This document shows, piece after piece, positions 8,496 through 20,179 of a stretch of 64,000 bases of DNA. This stretch comes from Streptomyces rimosus. Lineage in GTDB: Bacteria > Actinomycetota > Actinomycetes > Streptomycetales > Streptomycetaceae. The number at the start of each line of letters is the position of its first letter. Position 1 is the first letter of the stretch. The position numbers were made by a program, and so were the translations under genes. The notes under the pieces were generated by a model. That model was not told the origin of the DNA, ran no database searches, and worked only from the letters and a program-made list of their open reading frames with translations. The stretch lies in contig NZ_CP023688.1 of the NCBI RefSeq assembly GCF_008704655.1, forward strand, positions 8,058,501-8,122,500, read 5' to 3'.

Positions 8496-9790
8496 CGGCG
8501 CGACCGGCCACGTCCGCGGCCTACGTCCCCGATCAGGCCCGCTGCACCGGCGCCGGGCTGCGCATCGTACGGCTCGCGAACTTCGTGACCCCGGAGTCGG
8601 GCGGGCTGCGCACGGCTCTGCGCGCCCTGGGCGCCGGCTACCGCGCCGCGGGCCACGAACCGGTCCTGGTCGTCCCCGGCCCCGCCGTGCGCGACGAGAC
8701 CACCGACCAGGGCCGCGTGATCACCCTGCCCGGCCCGGTGCTGCCCGGGACGGGCGGCTACCGCGTACTGGCCGACCGGCGCCGCGTACGGCGCGTCCTG
8801 GAGGTGCTGGCCCCCGACCGCCTGGAGGTCTCGGACCGTACGACGCTGCGGTGGACCGGCGAGTGGGCGCGGCGGGCCCGTGTCCCGGCGGTGATGGTGT
8901 CCCACGAAAGTGTGGACGGCGTGCTGCGGGCCTGGGGTGTCCCGCGCGGACCGGCGCGCGCCGCCGCGGACCGGGTCAACCTCCGGACCGCGCACGCCTA
9001 CAGCCGGGTGGTCTGCACGACGGAGTGGGCCGCGGCCGAGTTCGCCCGGCTCGGTGCGCGCAATGTCGTACGTGCCCCGCTCGGTGTCGACCTGACGTAC
9101 CGTCACCCAGGGCTGCGCAGCGTGCAGTTGCGGCGCAGGTGTGCGGGCGGGGCCGGTGTGCTCCTGCTGCTGTGCTCGCGGCTGTCGCCGGAGAAGCGGC
9201 CGGGACGCGCGCTGGACGTCCTGGCGGAGCTGCGGTGGCGGGGTGTGGACGCGGCGCTGGTGGTGGCCGGGGACGGGCCGCTGCGGTCCCGTCTGGCGGC
9301 CCGCGCGCGGGTCGAGCGGCTGCCCGTGGTGTTCCTGGGGCACCTCGCCGATCCGGCCGAACTCGCCGCCCTCCAGGCCGCCGCGGACGTGGCGCTGGCG
9401 CCCGGACCGGCGGAAACGTTCGGTCTGGCGGCCCTGGAGGCCCTGGCCTGCGGCACTCCGGTCGTCGCCAGCGCCGCCTCGGCCCTCGCCAGCCTGGTCG
9501 GCCGCGGCGACACCGCTCTCGACGACGGCGCCTCGTATGCCGATGCGGTGCTGCGCGTCCTCGCCCGCCCCGAGGCGCACCGCCGGGCGGCGGCCCGGCA
9601 GCGCGCGGAAGGGTACGGATGGCAGCCCGCGGTCGCGGCCTTCCTCGCGGCGCACGACGCCGCGGCGGAGCCCGTACGGCCCCTCGTCACCCCAGTGACT
9701 CCTCCGGGCCGACCGGGCGGACCGGAAGCCGTGGGGACGGTTCCGGTACGGCCGGTGCCTCCGGCCGTCGGGCCCAGCGGGCGGCGATGA
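8492..9790 (+). CDS. Second GT4-family glycosyltransferase
   Basis: A 432-aa GT-B enzyme starting at an ATG that overlaps the preceding stop (ATGA). N-terminal pattern: IVRLANFVTPESGGLRTALR. C-terminal: LLCSRLSPEKRPGRALDVL, VVAGDGPLRSRL, and the E-x7-E motif in ETFGLAALEALACGTPVVAS. It forms a two-gene unit with the upstream transferase. Its last 104 bp overlap the 3' end of the transporter gene on the other strand. The extra tail after about residue 400 is proline- and glycine-rich, so the true family end may be shorter and the tail a run-on. Confidence 0.85.
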   Translation: MTARPATSAAYVPDQARCTGAGLRIVRLANFVTPESGGLRTALRALGAGYRAAGHEPVLVVPGPAVRDETTDQGRVITLPGPVLPGTGGYRVLADRRRVRRVLEVLAPDRLEVSDRTTLRWTGEWARRARVPAVMVSHESVDGVLRAWGVPRGPARAAADRVNLRTAHAYSRVVCTTEWAAAEFARLGARNVVRAPLGVDLTYRHPGLRSVQLRRRCAGGAGVLLLLCSRLSPEKRPGRALDVLAELRWRGVDAALVVAGDGPLRSRLAARARVERLPVVFLGHLADPAELAALQAAADVALAPGPAETFGLAALEALACGTPVVASAASALASLVGRGDTALDDGASYADAVLRVLARPEAHRRAAARQRAEGYGWQPAVAAFLAAHDAAAEPVRPLVTPVTPPGRPGGPEAVGTVPVRPVPPAVGPSGRR

Positions 9791-10745
9791 CCGCGCAGAC
9801 CATCAGCTGGAGCTGGTGGTAGAGCATCAGCGGCAGGATCACCGGGCCCGCCGCGCCGCCGAACAGCACCGCCGCCATGGGCAGTCCGGTGGCCAGGCTC
9901 TTGTTCGAGCCGCAGAAGACGATGGTGATCCGGTCCTCCCAGCGGAACCCCAGCCGGCGCGCGGCGTACGAGGTCGTGACGAGCGCCGTGCCCAGCAGGC
10001 CCGCCGCCAGGAGCAGCAGGACCAGCAGCCGGACGGGGGTGACCTGGTGCCAGATGCCCTGGGCCATGCCTTTGCTGAACGCGGTGTAGACGACGAGCAG
10101 GATCGAGGCGCGGTCCAGCAGACCGAGCGGTTTGCGGTGCCGGGCGAGGAAGCCGCCGACCCGGCGGCGCAGCACCTGCCCGGCCGCGAACGGCAGCAGG
10201 AGCTGGGTGGCGATGGCCGCCAGCCCGGCCGCCGAGAAGCTGAGGGCCGAGCCGATCAGCCAGGCCGCGAGCAGCGGGGTGGCGGCCATGCCGGCCAGGC
10301 TGGAGTACGTGCCGGCGCAGATGGCGGCCGGGACGTTGCCCCGGGCCGTGGAGGTCAGGGCGATCGAGGACTGGACGGTGGAGGGGACAACGCACAGGAA
10401 GAGCAGTCCCACGTACAGCCGGTCGGTGAGGAGGAACGGGACGAGAGCGTGGGCGGCCAGGCCGAGCAGCGGGAACAGGACGAAGGTGCTCGCCCCGGTC
10501 AGCAGGTGCAGCCGCCACTGCCGCAGCCCGAGCACCGCTTCCCGGGTGGACAGCCGCGCTCCGTAGAGGAAGAACAGCAGTCCGATGGCGAGGTCGGCGG
10601 CGCTGCCGGCGGCCTCGGCGCCGCGTCCGGACGCGGGCAGCACGGTGGCGAGCAGGACCGTGCCGAGGAGGGCGGCGACATACGGGTCGACCGCCCGCCG
10701 CAGCCGGTCCGCCCGCCCCGGGCGGGCTCGCGCCCCCTTACTCAT
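9687..10745 (-). CDS. BASS/SBF-like (bile acid:Na+ symporter-type, YfeH-like) transporter
   Basis: A 352-aa integral membrane protein with nine to ten hydrophobic segments. The family stretches VPSTVQSSIALTSTARGN and FCGSNKSLATGLPMAAVLF are in the expected order. The ATG at 10745 lies inside the end of the upstream gene (8-bp overlap), so it is the third gene of an operon with the PEP-mutase-like enzyme and the small secreted protein. Relatives move organic anions such as keto acids or sterol acids with sodium; the substrate here is not evident. Its 3' end overlaps the convergent glycosyltransferase by 104 bp. Confidence 0.88.
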   Translation of the reverse strand: MSKGARARPGRADRLRRAVDPYVAALLGTVLLATVLPASGRGAEAAGSAADLAIGLLFFLYGARLSTREAVLGLRQWRLHLLTGASTFVLFPLLGLAAHALVPFLLTDRLYVGLLFLCVVPSTVQSSIALTSTARGNVPAAICAGTYSSLAGMAATPLLAAWLIGSALSFSAAGLAAIATQLLLPFAAGQVLRRRVGGFLARHRKPLGLLDRASILLVVYTAFSKGMAQGIWHQVTPVRLLVLLLLAAGLLGTALVTTSYAARRLGFRWEDRITIVFCGSNKSLATGLPMAAVLFGGAAGPVILPLMLYHQLQLMVCAVIAARWARRPEAPAVPEPSPRLPVRPVGPEESLG

Positions 10746-11184
10746 CGTCACCGGTCTGCCAGGGCGGGTGCCCGACGCGAGCAGGGTCGGCGCCGGGGCC
10801 GGTCGCGTCGCGGGTCCGTACGTCGATGGCGCCGCCGCCACCGTCGTGGTCGCTGCCCGCGGTGCCCTTGCCGGCGAGCAGGGTGTTGAGCGTCCGGTCG
10901 ACCTCCAGCCAGGAGTCCGCCGAGGAGTTGTCGACCACCAGTAGGCCGACGGACGTGCCGCCGCGGGGCTGCGGAGGCGGCTCGTCCTCGTCATCGTCGG
11001 GGGAGGCGCACGGCTTCTCGGGCGGGTGCGGCGGGGACTGGGCGGCCTGGGCGGCGCTGCCGCCCCACAGGACACCCGTGACCACCGCGACGGCGAGGGC
11101 CAGGGTGGACGGGCGCACGGCCCGGGACCGCTGGGCACGGTCCCGGAGCCGTCCGGCGCCGCCCCGGGAGGGGTTCGGTGCCAT
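10738..11184 (-). CDS. Small secreted protein, unknown function
   Basis: A 148-aa protein with a signal peptide (RPSTLALAVAVVTGVLWGG then a probable AQA cleavage site near residue 45). The mature part is acidic and proline-rich (SPDDDEDEPPP), followed by VGLLVVDNSSADSWLEVDRT. There is no lipobox cysteine. GAGG lies about 7 nt before the ATG. It sits 14 nt after the PEP-mutase-like gene and overlaps the transporter gene, so the three are one transcription unit. I do not recognise the family. Confidence 0.65.
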   Translation of the reverse strand: MAPNPSRGGAGRLRDRAQRSRAVRPSTLALAVAVVTGVLWGGSAAQAAQSPPHPPEKPCASPDDDEDEPPPQPRGGTSVGLLVVDNSSADSWLEVDRTLNTLLAGKGTAGSDHDGGGGAIDVRTRDATGPGADPARVGHPPWQTGDDE

Positions 11185-11198
11185 TCGGGAGCCTCGTC

Positions 11199-12062
11199 TC
11201 AGACGGGAGTCGGTTCGCGGTGCGCCCGACGCCGGCTGATGTTGCGCTCCAACAGCTCGGTGGCCGCCGCCAGTTCGACGCTGCCGGTGTGGCCCGTGTC
11301 CGGCAGCCGTCCGTCGGCCGCCTTCAGGTCGACCAGTGCGCCTTCGATGGCGCCGTGCGCGGCGAACAGGCACGGGGTGCTGTAGATCGCCACGTCCACG
11401 CCGAGTTCGGTCAGTTCGGTGAGCGAGAGGCGGGGTGATTTGCCGCCCGCGATCTGGTTGAACAGCAGGGGTTTGCCGCCCACCACGGACCGGATCTTCG
11501 CGATCCACTCCACGCTGCGCACCCCGTCCACGAGGACCACGTCCGCGTCGGTCTCGGCGAGCGCCGCCGCCCGCCGGACGATCTCCGACTCCTCCGTGGC
11601 GTCCGTACGCGCCACCACGACCAGGTCCTTGCGGCTGCTGAGCACCAGGTTGAGCTTGTCCAGGTATTCCTCCAGGGGGAGGATCAGCTTGCCTTCCGCG
11701 TGACCGCACCGGCGCGGTCTGCGCTGGTCCTCCAGGATCACTCCGGAGGCGCCGCAGCGCTCCAGGCGCTGGACCACGTGGCAGGCGACCTCGTGGTCCA
11801 CATAGCCGTCGTCGATGTCCACGAGCAGATGGTGGGCCGGAAAGGCCAGGCGCAGCCGTTCCACGAACTGCACCATGTCGGGCCAGGCGATGAACCCGAT
11901 GTCGGGCAGACCGTAATGGGAAGCGGCGAAGCCGAACCCCGAGACGAACATCCCGTCGTAGTGCTGTGCCGCGATGGAAGCCGAATACATGTCGTAGATG
12001 CCGATGAGCGGTGTCGTACGAGGCGATCGGACCGCCTCGCGCAAGACGCTGCCGTACTGCAT
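11199..12062 (-). CDS. Isocitrate lyase/PEP mutase superfamily enzyme
   Basis: A 287-aa TIM-barrel enzyme. It has the Mg-binding acidic stretch LLVDIDDGYVDHEVACHVV and the signature loop EDQRRPRRCGHAEGK, equivalent to the K-K-C-G-H loop of 2-methylisocitrate and isocitrate lyases. It lacks the EDK-x5-NS pattern of true PEP mutase, so C-C bond lyase chemistry on a 2-hydroxy or phosphono substrate is more likely than phosphonate synthesis. GGGAG lies 4 nt before the ATG. It is first in an operon with a small secreted protein and a BASS-type transporter, suggesting uptake or export of the acid it makes or cleaves. The exact substrate is unknown. Confidence 0.8.
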   Translation of the reverse strand: MQYGSVLREAVRSPRTTPLIGIYDMYSASIAAQHYDGMFVSGFGFAASHYGLPDIGFIAWPDMVQFVERLRLAFPAHHLLVDIDDGYVDHEVACHVVQRLERCGASGVILEDQRRPRRCGHAEGKLILPLEEYLDKLNLVLSSRKDLVVVARTDATEESEIVRRAAALAETDADVVLVDGVRSVEWIAKIRSVVGGKPLLFNQIAGGKSPRLSLTELTELGVDVAIYSTPCLFAAHGAIEGALVDLKAADGRLPDTGHTGSVELAAATELLERNISRRRAHREPTPV

Positions 12063-12397
12063 GCTTCTCCCGCCTCCCGGACTCGCCGGTCGCGAGCCGT
12101 TGGGGTGTCGTGGAACCGACGGTCCCAGGAAACCAAGAGCGAGTAAAAGGAATCCGGGCAGCGGCACTCTTTCGAGGAAAAGCAGCAGGTCATGGCGCTG
12201 TTTATGGAATTAGTATGGAGTGATGGAAACACTGCTGAAGTGACGTTTCCGCGGAAAGTCAAGGGGGCGTAAAAGAGATGAGATGAATTACGCCGGAGGC
12301 TGCCGCCGGTGCCGGGCGCGCCACCGCGCCGGACCGGGCGGGCACGCGGGCGCGTGGAAATCGCCGGACCTGCCAAGTCCGCTGCCACAATGGCGGT
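12063..12397. other. AT-richer divergent promoter region with a 12-bp palindrome
   Basis: The 335 bp between the lyase-like gene and the 5-oxoprolinase gene hold no gene. Bases 12170-12290 are clearly richer in A+T than their surroundings. A perfect palindrome TTTCCGCGGAAA lies at 12246-12257, flanked by TGAC and GTCA. TAGTAT at 12211-12216 could be a -10 element. The GntR-type site found near pxpA is not seen here. Confidence 0.5.
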
Positions 12398-16024
<3,627 letters not shown>

Positions 16025-16045
16025 CTCTCCGGCTCCCCGCCCGGC

Positions 16046-16927
16046 TCAGGCGGTGGCGCGGGGGCGGCGGGGCACGAAACGGACCGGCGTGCCCGGTGCG
16101 GCCTGCGCCGCCGCGGCGAGGAACCGCTCCGGTACGACGCCGACGACCGGGTAACCGCCGGTCGTCGGATGGTCGTTGAGGAACAGCACCGGCAGGCCGT
16201 TCGGCGGCACCTGGAGCGCCCCCAGCGGCATGCCCTCGCTGGGCAGTTCGCCGTCCTTGAACCGCTCCAGGGGCGGGCCCTCCGTACGCAGCCCGATACG
16301 GTTGCTCGCCGAGGACACCCGGAAGCGCCCGGTGGCCAGGGTGCGCAGGCCCGCTTCGGTGAACCAGTCGTCGCGCGGTCCCAGGACGCACGGCAGTACC
16401 AGCTCCGTGGTCGGCAGGCTCGCGCGTACGACGGCGTCCACGCGCGCAGGCGGTCCGTACGGGTCGCCGAGCGGCAGCACGCAGCCGTCGGACAGCGGCG
16501 CGGGACCGAGCCCGGACAGCAGGTCGGCGGCGCGGCTGCCGAGCACCGGCTCCGCCGCGACGCCGCCGGCGAAGGCGAGGTACGAGCGGAGCCCGGCGGT
16601 GGCGGGACCGGTGTCGATCACCGCGCCCGCCGGGACCGGGACCGGCGCGCCCCAGGGGGCGGGACGGCCGTCCACCGTGACGGGGCACGGGGCGCCGGTC
16701 ACCGCGACGGCGGTGGCCGTGCGGACCCGTACGGCACAGCCGGTCAGGGTCGTCTCCAGGGTCGCGGCCGTTTCGGGGTTGCCCACGAGGCGGTTGGCCA
16801 GCCGGTGGGCCGGCTCGTCCAGGGCGCCCGCGCGCGGCACACCGAGGTGGGCGTGTCCGGCGCGGCCGAGGTCCTGGACGGTGGTCAGGGCGCCGGCGCG
16901 TATGACACAGAAGGCGCGGTCGGTCAT
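16046..16927 (-). CDS. pxpC: 5-oxoprolinase subunit C (biotin-dependent carboxyltransferase-like, KipA family)
   Basis: A 293-aa protein with the AHS2/KipA fold: FCVIRAGALTTVQDLGRAGH at the start, GVPRAGALDEPAHRLANRLV, then PSEGMPLGALQVPPNGLPV and LNDHPTTGGYPVVGVV. PxpC works with PxpA and PxpB to hydrolyse 5-oxoproline to glutamate with ATP. The ATG at 16927 overlaps the pxpB stop by 4 bp (ATGA), giving translational coupling. It is third in the pxpA-pxpB-pxpC operon. Confidence 0.92.
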   Translation of the reverse strand: MTDRAFCVIRAGALTTVQDLGRAGHAHLGVPRAGALDEPAHRLANRLVGNPETAATLETTLTGCAVRVRTATAVAVTGAPCPVTVDGRPAPWGAPVPVPAGAVIDTGPATAGLRSYLAFAGGVAAEPVLGSRAADLLSGLGPAPLSDGCVLPLGDPYGPPARVDAVVRASLPTTELVLPCVLGPRDDWFTEAGLRTLATGRFRVSSASNRIGLRTEGPPLERFKDGELPSEGMPLGALQVPPNGLPVLFLNDHPTTGGYPVVGVVPERFLAAAAQAAPGTPVRFVPRRPRATA

Positions 16928-17595
16928 CGGGCCTCCTGGGATTCCGTCGAAACCGGGATGAAGCGGACGCGGGTGCCGGGGGAGAACAGCGCCGCCGGTT
17001 CGCGGTCCGGGTCCCACAGCTCGACATCGCTGGTGCCGATGAGCTGCCAGCCGCCGGGGGAGGAGCGCGGATAGACGCCGGTGTACGGGCCCGCCAGCGC
17101 GACCGAGCCGACCGGGACCTTGGTGCGCGGCGTGGCCCGGCGCGGCACGTGGTGGCGCTCGGGCAGGCCCGTCAGATAGCCGAAGCCGGGCGCGAACCCG
17201 CAGAAGGCCACATGGAACTCCGTACCGGAGTGGATGCGCACCACGTCCTCGGGAGTGGTGTCCCACAGGGCGGCCACGTCGGCGAGGTCCGGGCCGTCGT
17301 AGCGCACCGGGATCTCGACGGCCGGGCGGTCGTCGGCGGTCGCCGGCGGGACGTCCCAGCCGGGCAGTTCGGCGGCCAGCCGCCCGGGGTCGGCCAGGCC
17401 GTCGAGCAGGACCGTGCGCGCGGCCGGGACGATCTCGCGGACCGCGGGCAGGGTGCCGGCGGCGGCGCGGCGCAGCAGCTCGGCGTGGAACGCCTCGACG
17501 GCCGCCGCGTCGTCCAGCTCGACCAGCAGCCCGTGGTCGCCGACCGGCAGCGGGCGCAGCGGCAGCCGGGTACGGGCGGCGTTGCCGGTGCTCAT
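16924..17595 (-). CDS. pxpB: 5-oxoprolinase subunit B (KipI family)
   Basis: A 223-aa protein of the AHS1/KipI family. Family stretches are LPVGDHGLLVELDD near the start and FCGFAPGFGYLTGLPERHHV and VGSVALAGPYTGVYP in the C-terminal half, with SPGGWQLIG. The Bacillus relative KipI inhibits the kinase KinA, but next to pxpA and pxpC the catalytic-subunit role applies. It overlaps the end of pxpA by 4 bp (ATGA). Confidence 0.92.
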   Translation of the reverse strand: MSTGNAARTRLPLRPLPVGDHGLLVELDDAAAVEAFHAELLRRAAAGTLPAVREIVPAARTVLLDGLADPGRLAAELPGWDVPPATADDRPAVEIPVRYDGPDLADVAALWDTTPEDVVRIHSGTEFHVAFCGFAPGFGYLTGLPERHHVPRRATPRTKVPVGSVALAGPYTGVYPRSSPGGWQLIGTSDVELWDPDREPAALFSPGTRVRFIPVSTESQEAR

Positions 17596-18368
17596 GCGAA
17601 GCTGCCGATCCGCACGCCGGCCGCGGTCAGCTCGTCGCGCACCCGCCGGGCGAGGTCCGCCGCGCCGGGGGTGTCGCCGTGCAGGCACAGGGAGCGCGCT
17701 TCGATCCGTACGGTGCTGCCGTCGATGGCCGTCACCGTGCCCTCCGTCGCCATGCCCAGCGCGCGCTTGACGACCTCGTCGGGGTCGTGGATGACGGCGC
17801 CCGGTTCGCGGCGCGAGACCAGCGTCCCCTCAGGGGTGTAGGCGCGGTCGGCGAACGCCTCGCCGATGACCGGCAGGCCGACGCGGCGGGCCGCCTCGTG
17901 CAGCTGGGAGCCGGGCAGGCCGAGGATGGGCAGGGGGGTGCCGGCGGTGCGTACGCCCTCCAGGACGGCGGCGGACTGCGCCTCGTCGTGCACGCAGCGG
18001 TTGTAGAGCGCGCCGTGCGGCTTGACGTAGCCGACCCGGGTTCCGGCGGCGCGCGCGAAGACCTCCAACGCGCCGATCTGGTACGCGATCTCGTCGGCCA
18101 GCTCGCGCGGCGGCACGTCCATGGCGCGCCGCCCGAAGCCCGCGAGGTCGCGGTAGGAGACCTGGGCGCCGACGACGACGCCGCGCCCGGCGGCCAGCTC
18201 GCAGACCCGGCGCATGGTGCTCGGGTCCCCGGCGTGGAAGCCGCAGGCCACGTTGGCGCTGGTGACGACGGACAGCAGTGCCTCGTCGTCGGTGAGCTGC
18301 CAGCGTCCGAAGCCTTCCCCGAGATCGGCGTTGAGGTCGACGAGGGGGGCGGTCACCGGGTCGCTCAT
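17592..18368 (-). CDS. pxpA: 5-oxoprolinase subunit A (LamB/YcsF family)
   Basis: A 258-aa protein with the LamB/YcsF signatures DLNADLGEGFGRW, NVACGFHAGDPSTMRR, VKPHGALYNRCVHDE and SLCLHGDTPGAADLA. These carry the acidic and histidine residues of the polysaccharide-deacetylase-like active site. It is the first gene of pxpABC. The start is ATG 18368 with a poor ribosome site. The mapped promoter-like element (TTGTCG-N18-TACGTT, -10 at 18505-18510) would give a leader of about 130 nt. The -35 box and spacer contain the 21-bp GntR-type operator, so repression by the divergent GntR protein is likely. Confidence 0.93.
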   Translation of the reverse strand: MSDPVTAPLVDLNADLGEGFGRWQLTDDEALLSVVTSANVACGFHAGDPSTMRRVCELAAGRGVVVGAQVSYRDLAGFGRRAMDVPPRELADEIAYQIGALEVFARAAGTRVGYVKPHGALYNRCVHDEAQSAAVLEGVRTAGTPLPILGLPGSQLHEAARRVGLPVIGEAFADRAYTPEGTLVSRREPGAVIHDPDEVVKRALGMATEGTVTAIDGSTVRIEARSLCLHGDTPGAADLARRVRDELTAAGVRIGSFA

Positions 18369-18504
18369 GTAAGTCGTACGTCCGTTCCGGAAGCGGCCGC
18401 GCGCTGGCGCACGGGCGGCGGGTCACTGACTGAGGGGACCGGTCGGCCCGTATCCGTAGTGACTCTCCCCCTGAGGGCACTTCGGGCCGACCGGCGATGG
18501 GGCC

Positions 18505-18535
18505 AACGTAGGCGATTGTTCAACGATCCGACAAG
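18505..18535 (-). promoter_or_regulatory. pxpA promoter with operator copy 1 of the GntR regulator
   Basis: Bases 18515-18535 are identical, in inverted orientation, to 19385-19405. The core ATTGTTCAACGAT is a 6-1-6 inverted repeat with one mismatch, in the style of FCD-type GntR sites. Read toward pxpA, TTGTCG (18529-18534) and TACGTT (18505-18510) are spaced by 18 nt, so the operator covers the -35 box and most of the spacer. Confidence 0.8.
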
Positions 18536-18621
18536 AGGTGTGTTGTCTCGTTCTGCCATCTGGGATTGACTGCCGCTCACGGCACACGGGGTGCACACCG
18601 GGGCGGAAGGCGGGGACGGCG

Positions 18622-19347
18622 ATGGCGGGCAAGGTGGCGAAGGACGATCAGCGGCGGCTCGCCGAGGTCTCGGAGCTGGCGGGGGACCGGGTGCTGCTGG
18701 GGCGCTCCAGCACCGCGGAGCGGGTCGCCGACATTCTCCGGGACCGCATCACCGAGGGCTACTTCCCGCCCGGCGCGCGGCTGTCCGAGGAGAGCATCGG
18801 CGGGGCCCTGGGGGTCTCCCGCAACACCCTGCGCGAGGCGTTCCGGCTGCTCACGCACGAACGCCTGCTGGTGCACCAGCTCAACCGCGGGGTCTTCGTG
18901 CGCATCGTGACGGTGGCCGACCTGGACGACATCTACCGCGTCCGTACGCTCGTGGAGTGCGCCGCGGTCCGCAGCCTGGGCGAGCCGCCGTACCCGGTGG
19001 GCGCGATGGAGGCCGCCGTGCTGGCCGGCGAGACCGCCTTCGAGGAGCGCGCCTGGCGCGACCTGGGCACCGCGAACCTGCGCTTCCACCAGGCGGTGGT
19101 GGGTCTGGCGGGCAGCCCGCGGATGGATGAGCTGATGCGCGGCGTGCTCGCGGAACTGCGTCTGGTCTTCCACGTCATGGACGATCCCCGCCGCTTCCAC
19201 GCGCCGTACCTGACCCGCAACCGGCAGATCATCGAAGCGCTCGAGGCGGGTGAAGCGGCGGAGGCGGAGCGGCTGCTGGAGTCCTATCTGGAGGATTCGC
19301 GGGCCCAGTTGTCAGGGGCGTACGCCCAGCGCATCGCCGCTCGATAG
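18622..19347 (+). CDS. GntR-family (FadR/FCD type) regulator of the 5-oxoproline genes
   Basis: A 241-aa regulator. Residues about 25-90 form the winged helix (RVADILRDRITEGYFPPGAR, SEESIGGALGVSRNTLREAF, LVHQLNRGVFV). The rest is an FCD ligand domain with LVECAAVRS, LRFHQAVVGLAGSPRMDELM and an HVMDDP stretch that would supply metal- or acid-binding residues. The ATG at 18622 follows GGGGACGGCG. It lies between two copies of a 21-bp site and between the pxpABC and transporter-pcp operons, so it very likely represses both and responds to 5-oxoproline or a related ligand. The ligand is inference. Confidence 0.9.
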   Translation: MAGKVAKDDQRRLAEVSELAGDRVLLGRSSTAERVADILRDRITEGYFPPGARLSEESIGGALGVSRNTLREAFRLLTHERLLVHQLNRGVFVRIVTVADLDDIYRVRTLVECAAVRSLGEPPYPVGAMEAAVLAGETAFEERAWRDLGTANLRFHQAVVGLAGSPRMDELMRGVLAELRLVFHVMDDPRRFHAPYLTRNRQIIEALEAGEAAEAERLLESYLEDSRAQLSGAYAQRIAAR

Positions 19348-19384
19348 GGCGCTCGGACGCCTCGTATTTCGCTCCTGTCAACCC

Positions 19385-19415
19385 CTTGTCGGATCGTTGA
19401 ACAATAACCTAGCCT
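19385..19415 (+). promoter_or_regulatory. Promoter of the DUF969-DUF979-pcp operon with operator copy 2
   Basis: TTGTCG (19386-19391) and TAGCCT (19410-19415) are separated by 18 nt, the same geometry as at pxpA. The perfect 21-bp repeat (19385-19405) covers the -35 box and spacer. Two flanking matches extend the similarity (TAGG two bases before the site, GGT one base after it). The leader to the ATG at 19469 is about 45 nt. Confidence 0.8.
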
Positions 19416-19468
19416 CCTCGCATCCTCCTCACGGTCCGCGTGAGGTCCCGTATGCGGAAGGCGGACCC

Positions 19469-20179
19469 ATGATCGTGCTTCTCGGCGTGCTCGTGGTCGT
19501 GGTCGGCTTCGCCACCAAACGCAATGCCCTGCTCGTCGTGGGCGTGGCGGGCATCGTCACCGGCCTGCTCGGCGGCCTGTCGCCGCGGGAGGTCCTGGCG
19601 GCCTTCGGCTCCGGCTTCGCGAGCAGCCGGGCGGTGACGATCTTCGCGATCACGCTGCCGGTGATCGGCCTCCTGGAGCGCTACGGCCTCCAGGAGCAGG
19701 CCCGCCGGCTGATCGCCCGCTTCGCCAAGCTCACCACCGGCCGCTTCCTCGCCCTGTACCTGGGCATGCGGCAGATCGGCGCGGCCGTCGGCCTGACCCA
19801 TGTCTTCGGGCACGCGCAGACCGTGCGCCCGCTGGCCGTGCCGATGGCCGAGGGCGCCGCCGAGCGCAAGCACGGGCGGCTGACCGAGAAGTCCCGGGAG
19901 AAGATCCGCTCGTTCTCCGCCAGCGCGGACAACGTGGGGCTGTTCTTCGGCGAGGACGTCTTCCTCGCGGTCGGCTCCATCCTGCTGATCACCAGCTTCG
20001 TCAACACCACGTACAACACCCATCTGGAGCCGCTGCACCTGGCGCTGTGGGCCATACCGACCGCGCTGTGCGCCCTGGCCGTGCACGGCTGGCGGCTGCT
20101 GCGCCTGGACCGGCACCTGGAACGCGAGCTGGTCGCCGCGAACATCGAGCCCGTCGCCGTCGAGGGAGCAGCCAAGTGA
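19469..20179 (+). CDS. DUF969 membrane protein, predicted 5-oxoproline/pyroglutamate transporter subunit
   Basis: A 236-aa membrane protein. The first segment (LLGVLVVVVGFATKRNALLV) is followed by IVTGLLGG, TIFAITLPVIGLLERYGL, LYLGMRQIGAAVGLTHVFGH and others. The conserved polar stretch SFSASADNVGLFFGEDVFLA is in the family position. GGAAGGCGG precedes the ATG. It overlaps DUF979 by GTGA and is followed by pyroglutamyl peptidase. The DUF969-DUF979 pair is found beside pcp in other bacteria too, so uptake of pyroglutamate or pyroglutamyl peptides is the best guess; it has not been shown from sequence alone. Confidence 0.85.
   Translation: MIVLLGVLVVVVGFATKRNALLVVGVAGIVTGLLGGLSPREVLAAFGSGFASSRAVTIFAITLPVIGLLERYGLQEQARRLIARFAKLTTGRFLALYLGMRQIGAAVGLTHVFGHAQTVRPLAVPMAEGAAERKHGRLTEKSREKIRSFSASADNVGLFFGEDVFLAVGSILLITSFVNTTYNTHLEPLHLALWAIPTALCALAVHGWRLLRLDRHLERELVAANIEPVAVEGAAK

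Noticed and set aside
7368..9790. Glycosyltransferases and the O-methyltransferase as part of an antibiotic cluster
   Set aside because: No polyketide, peptide, terpene or resistance genes accompany them, and they are 45 kb apart.
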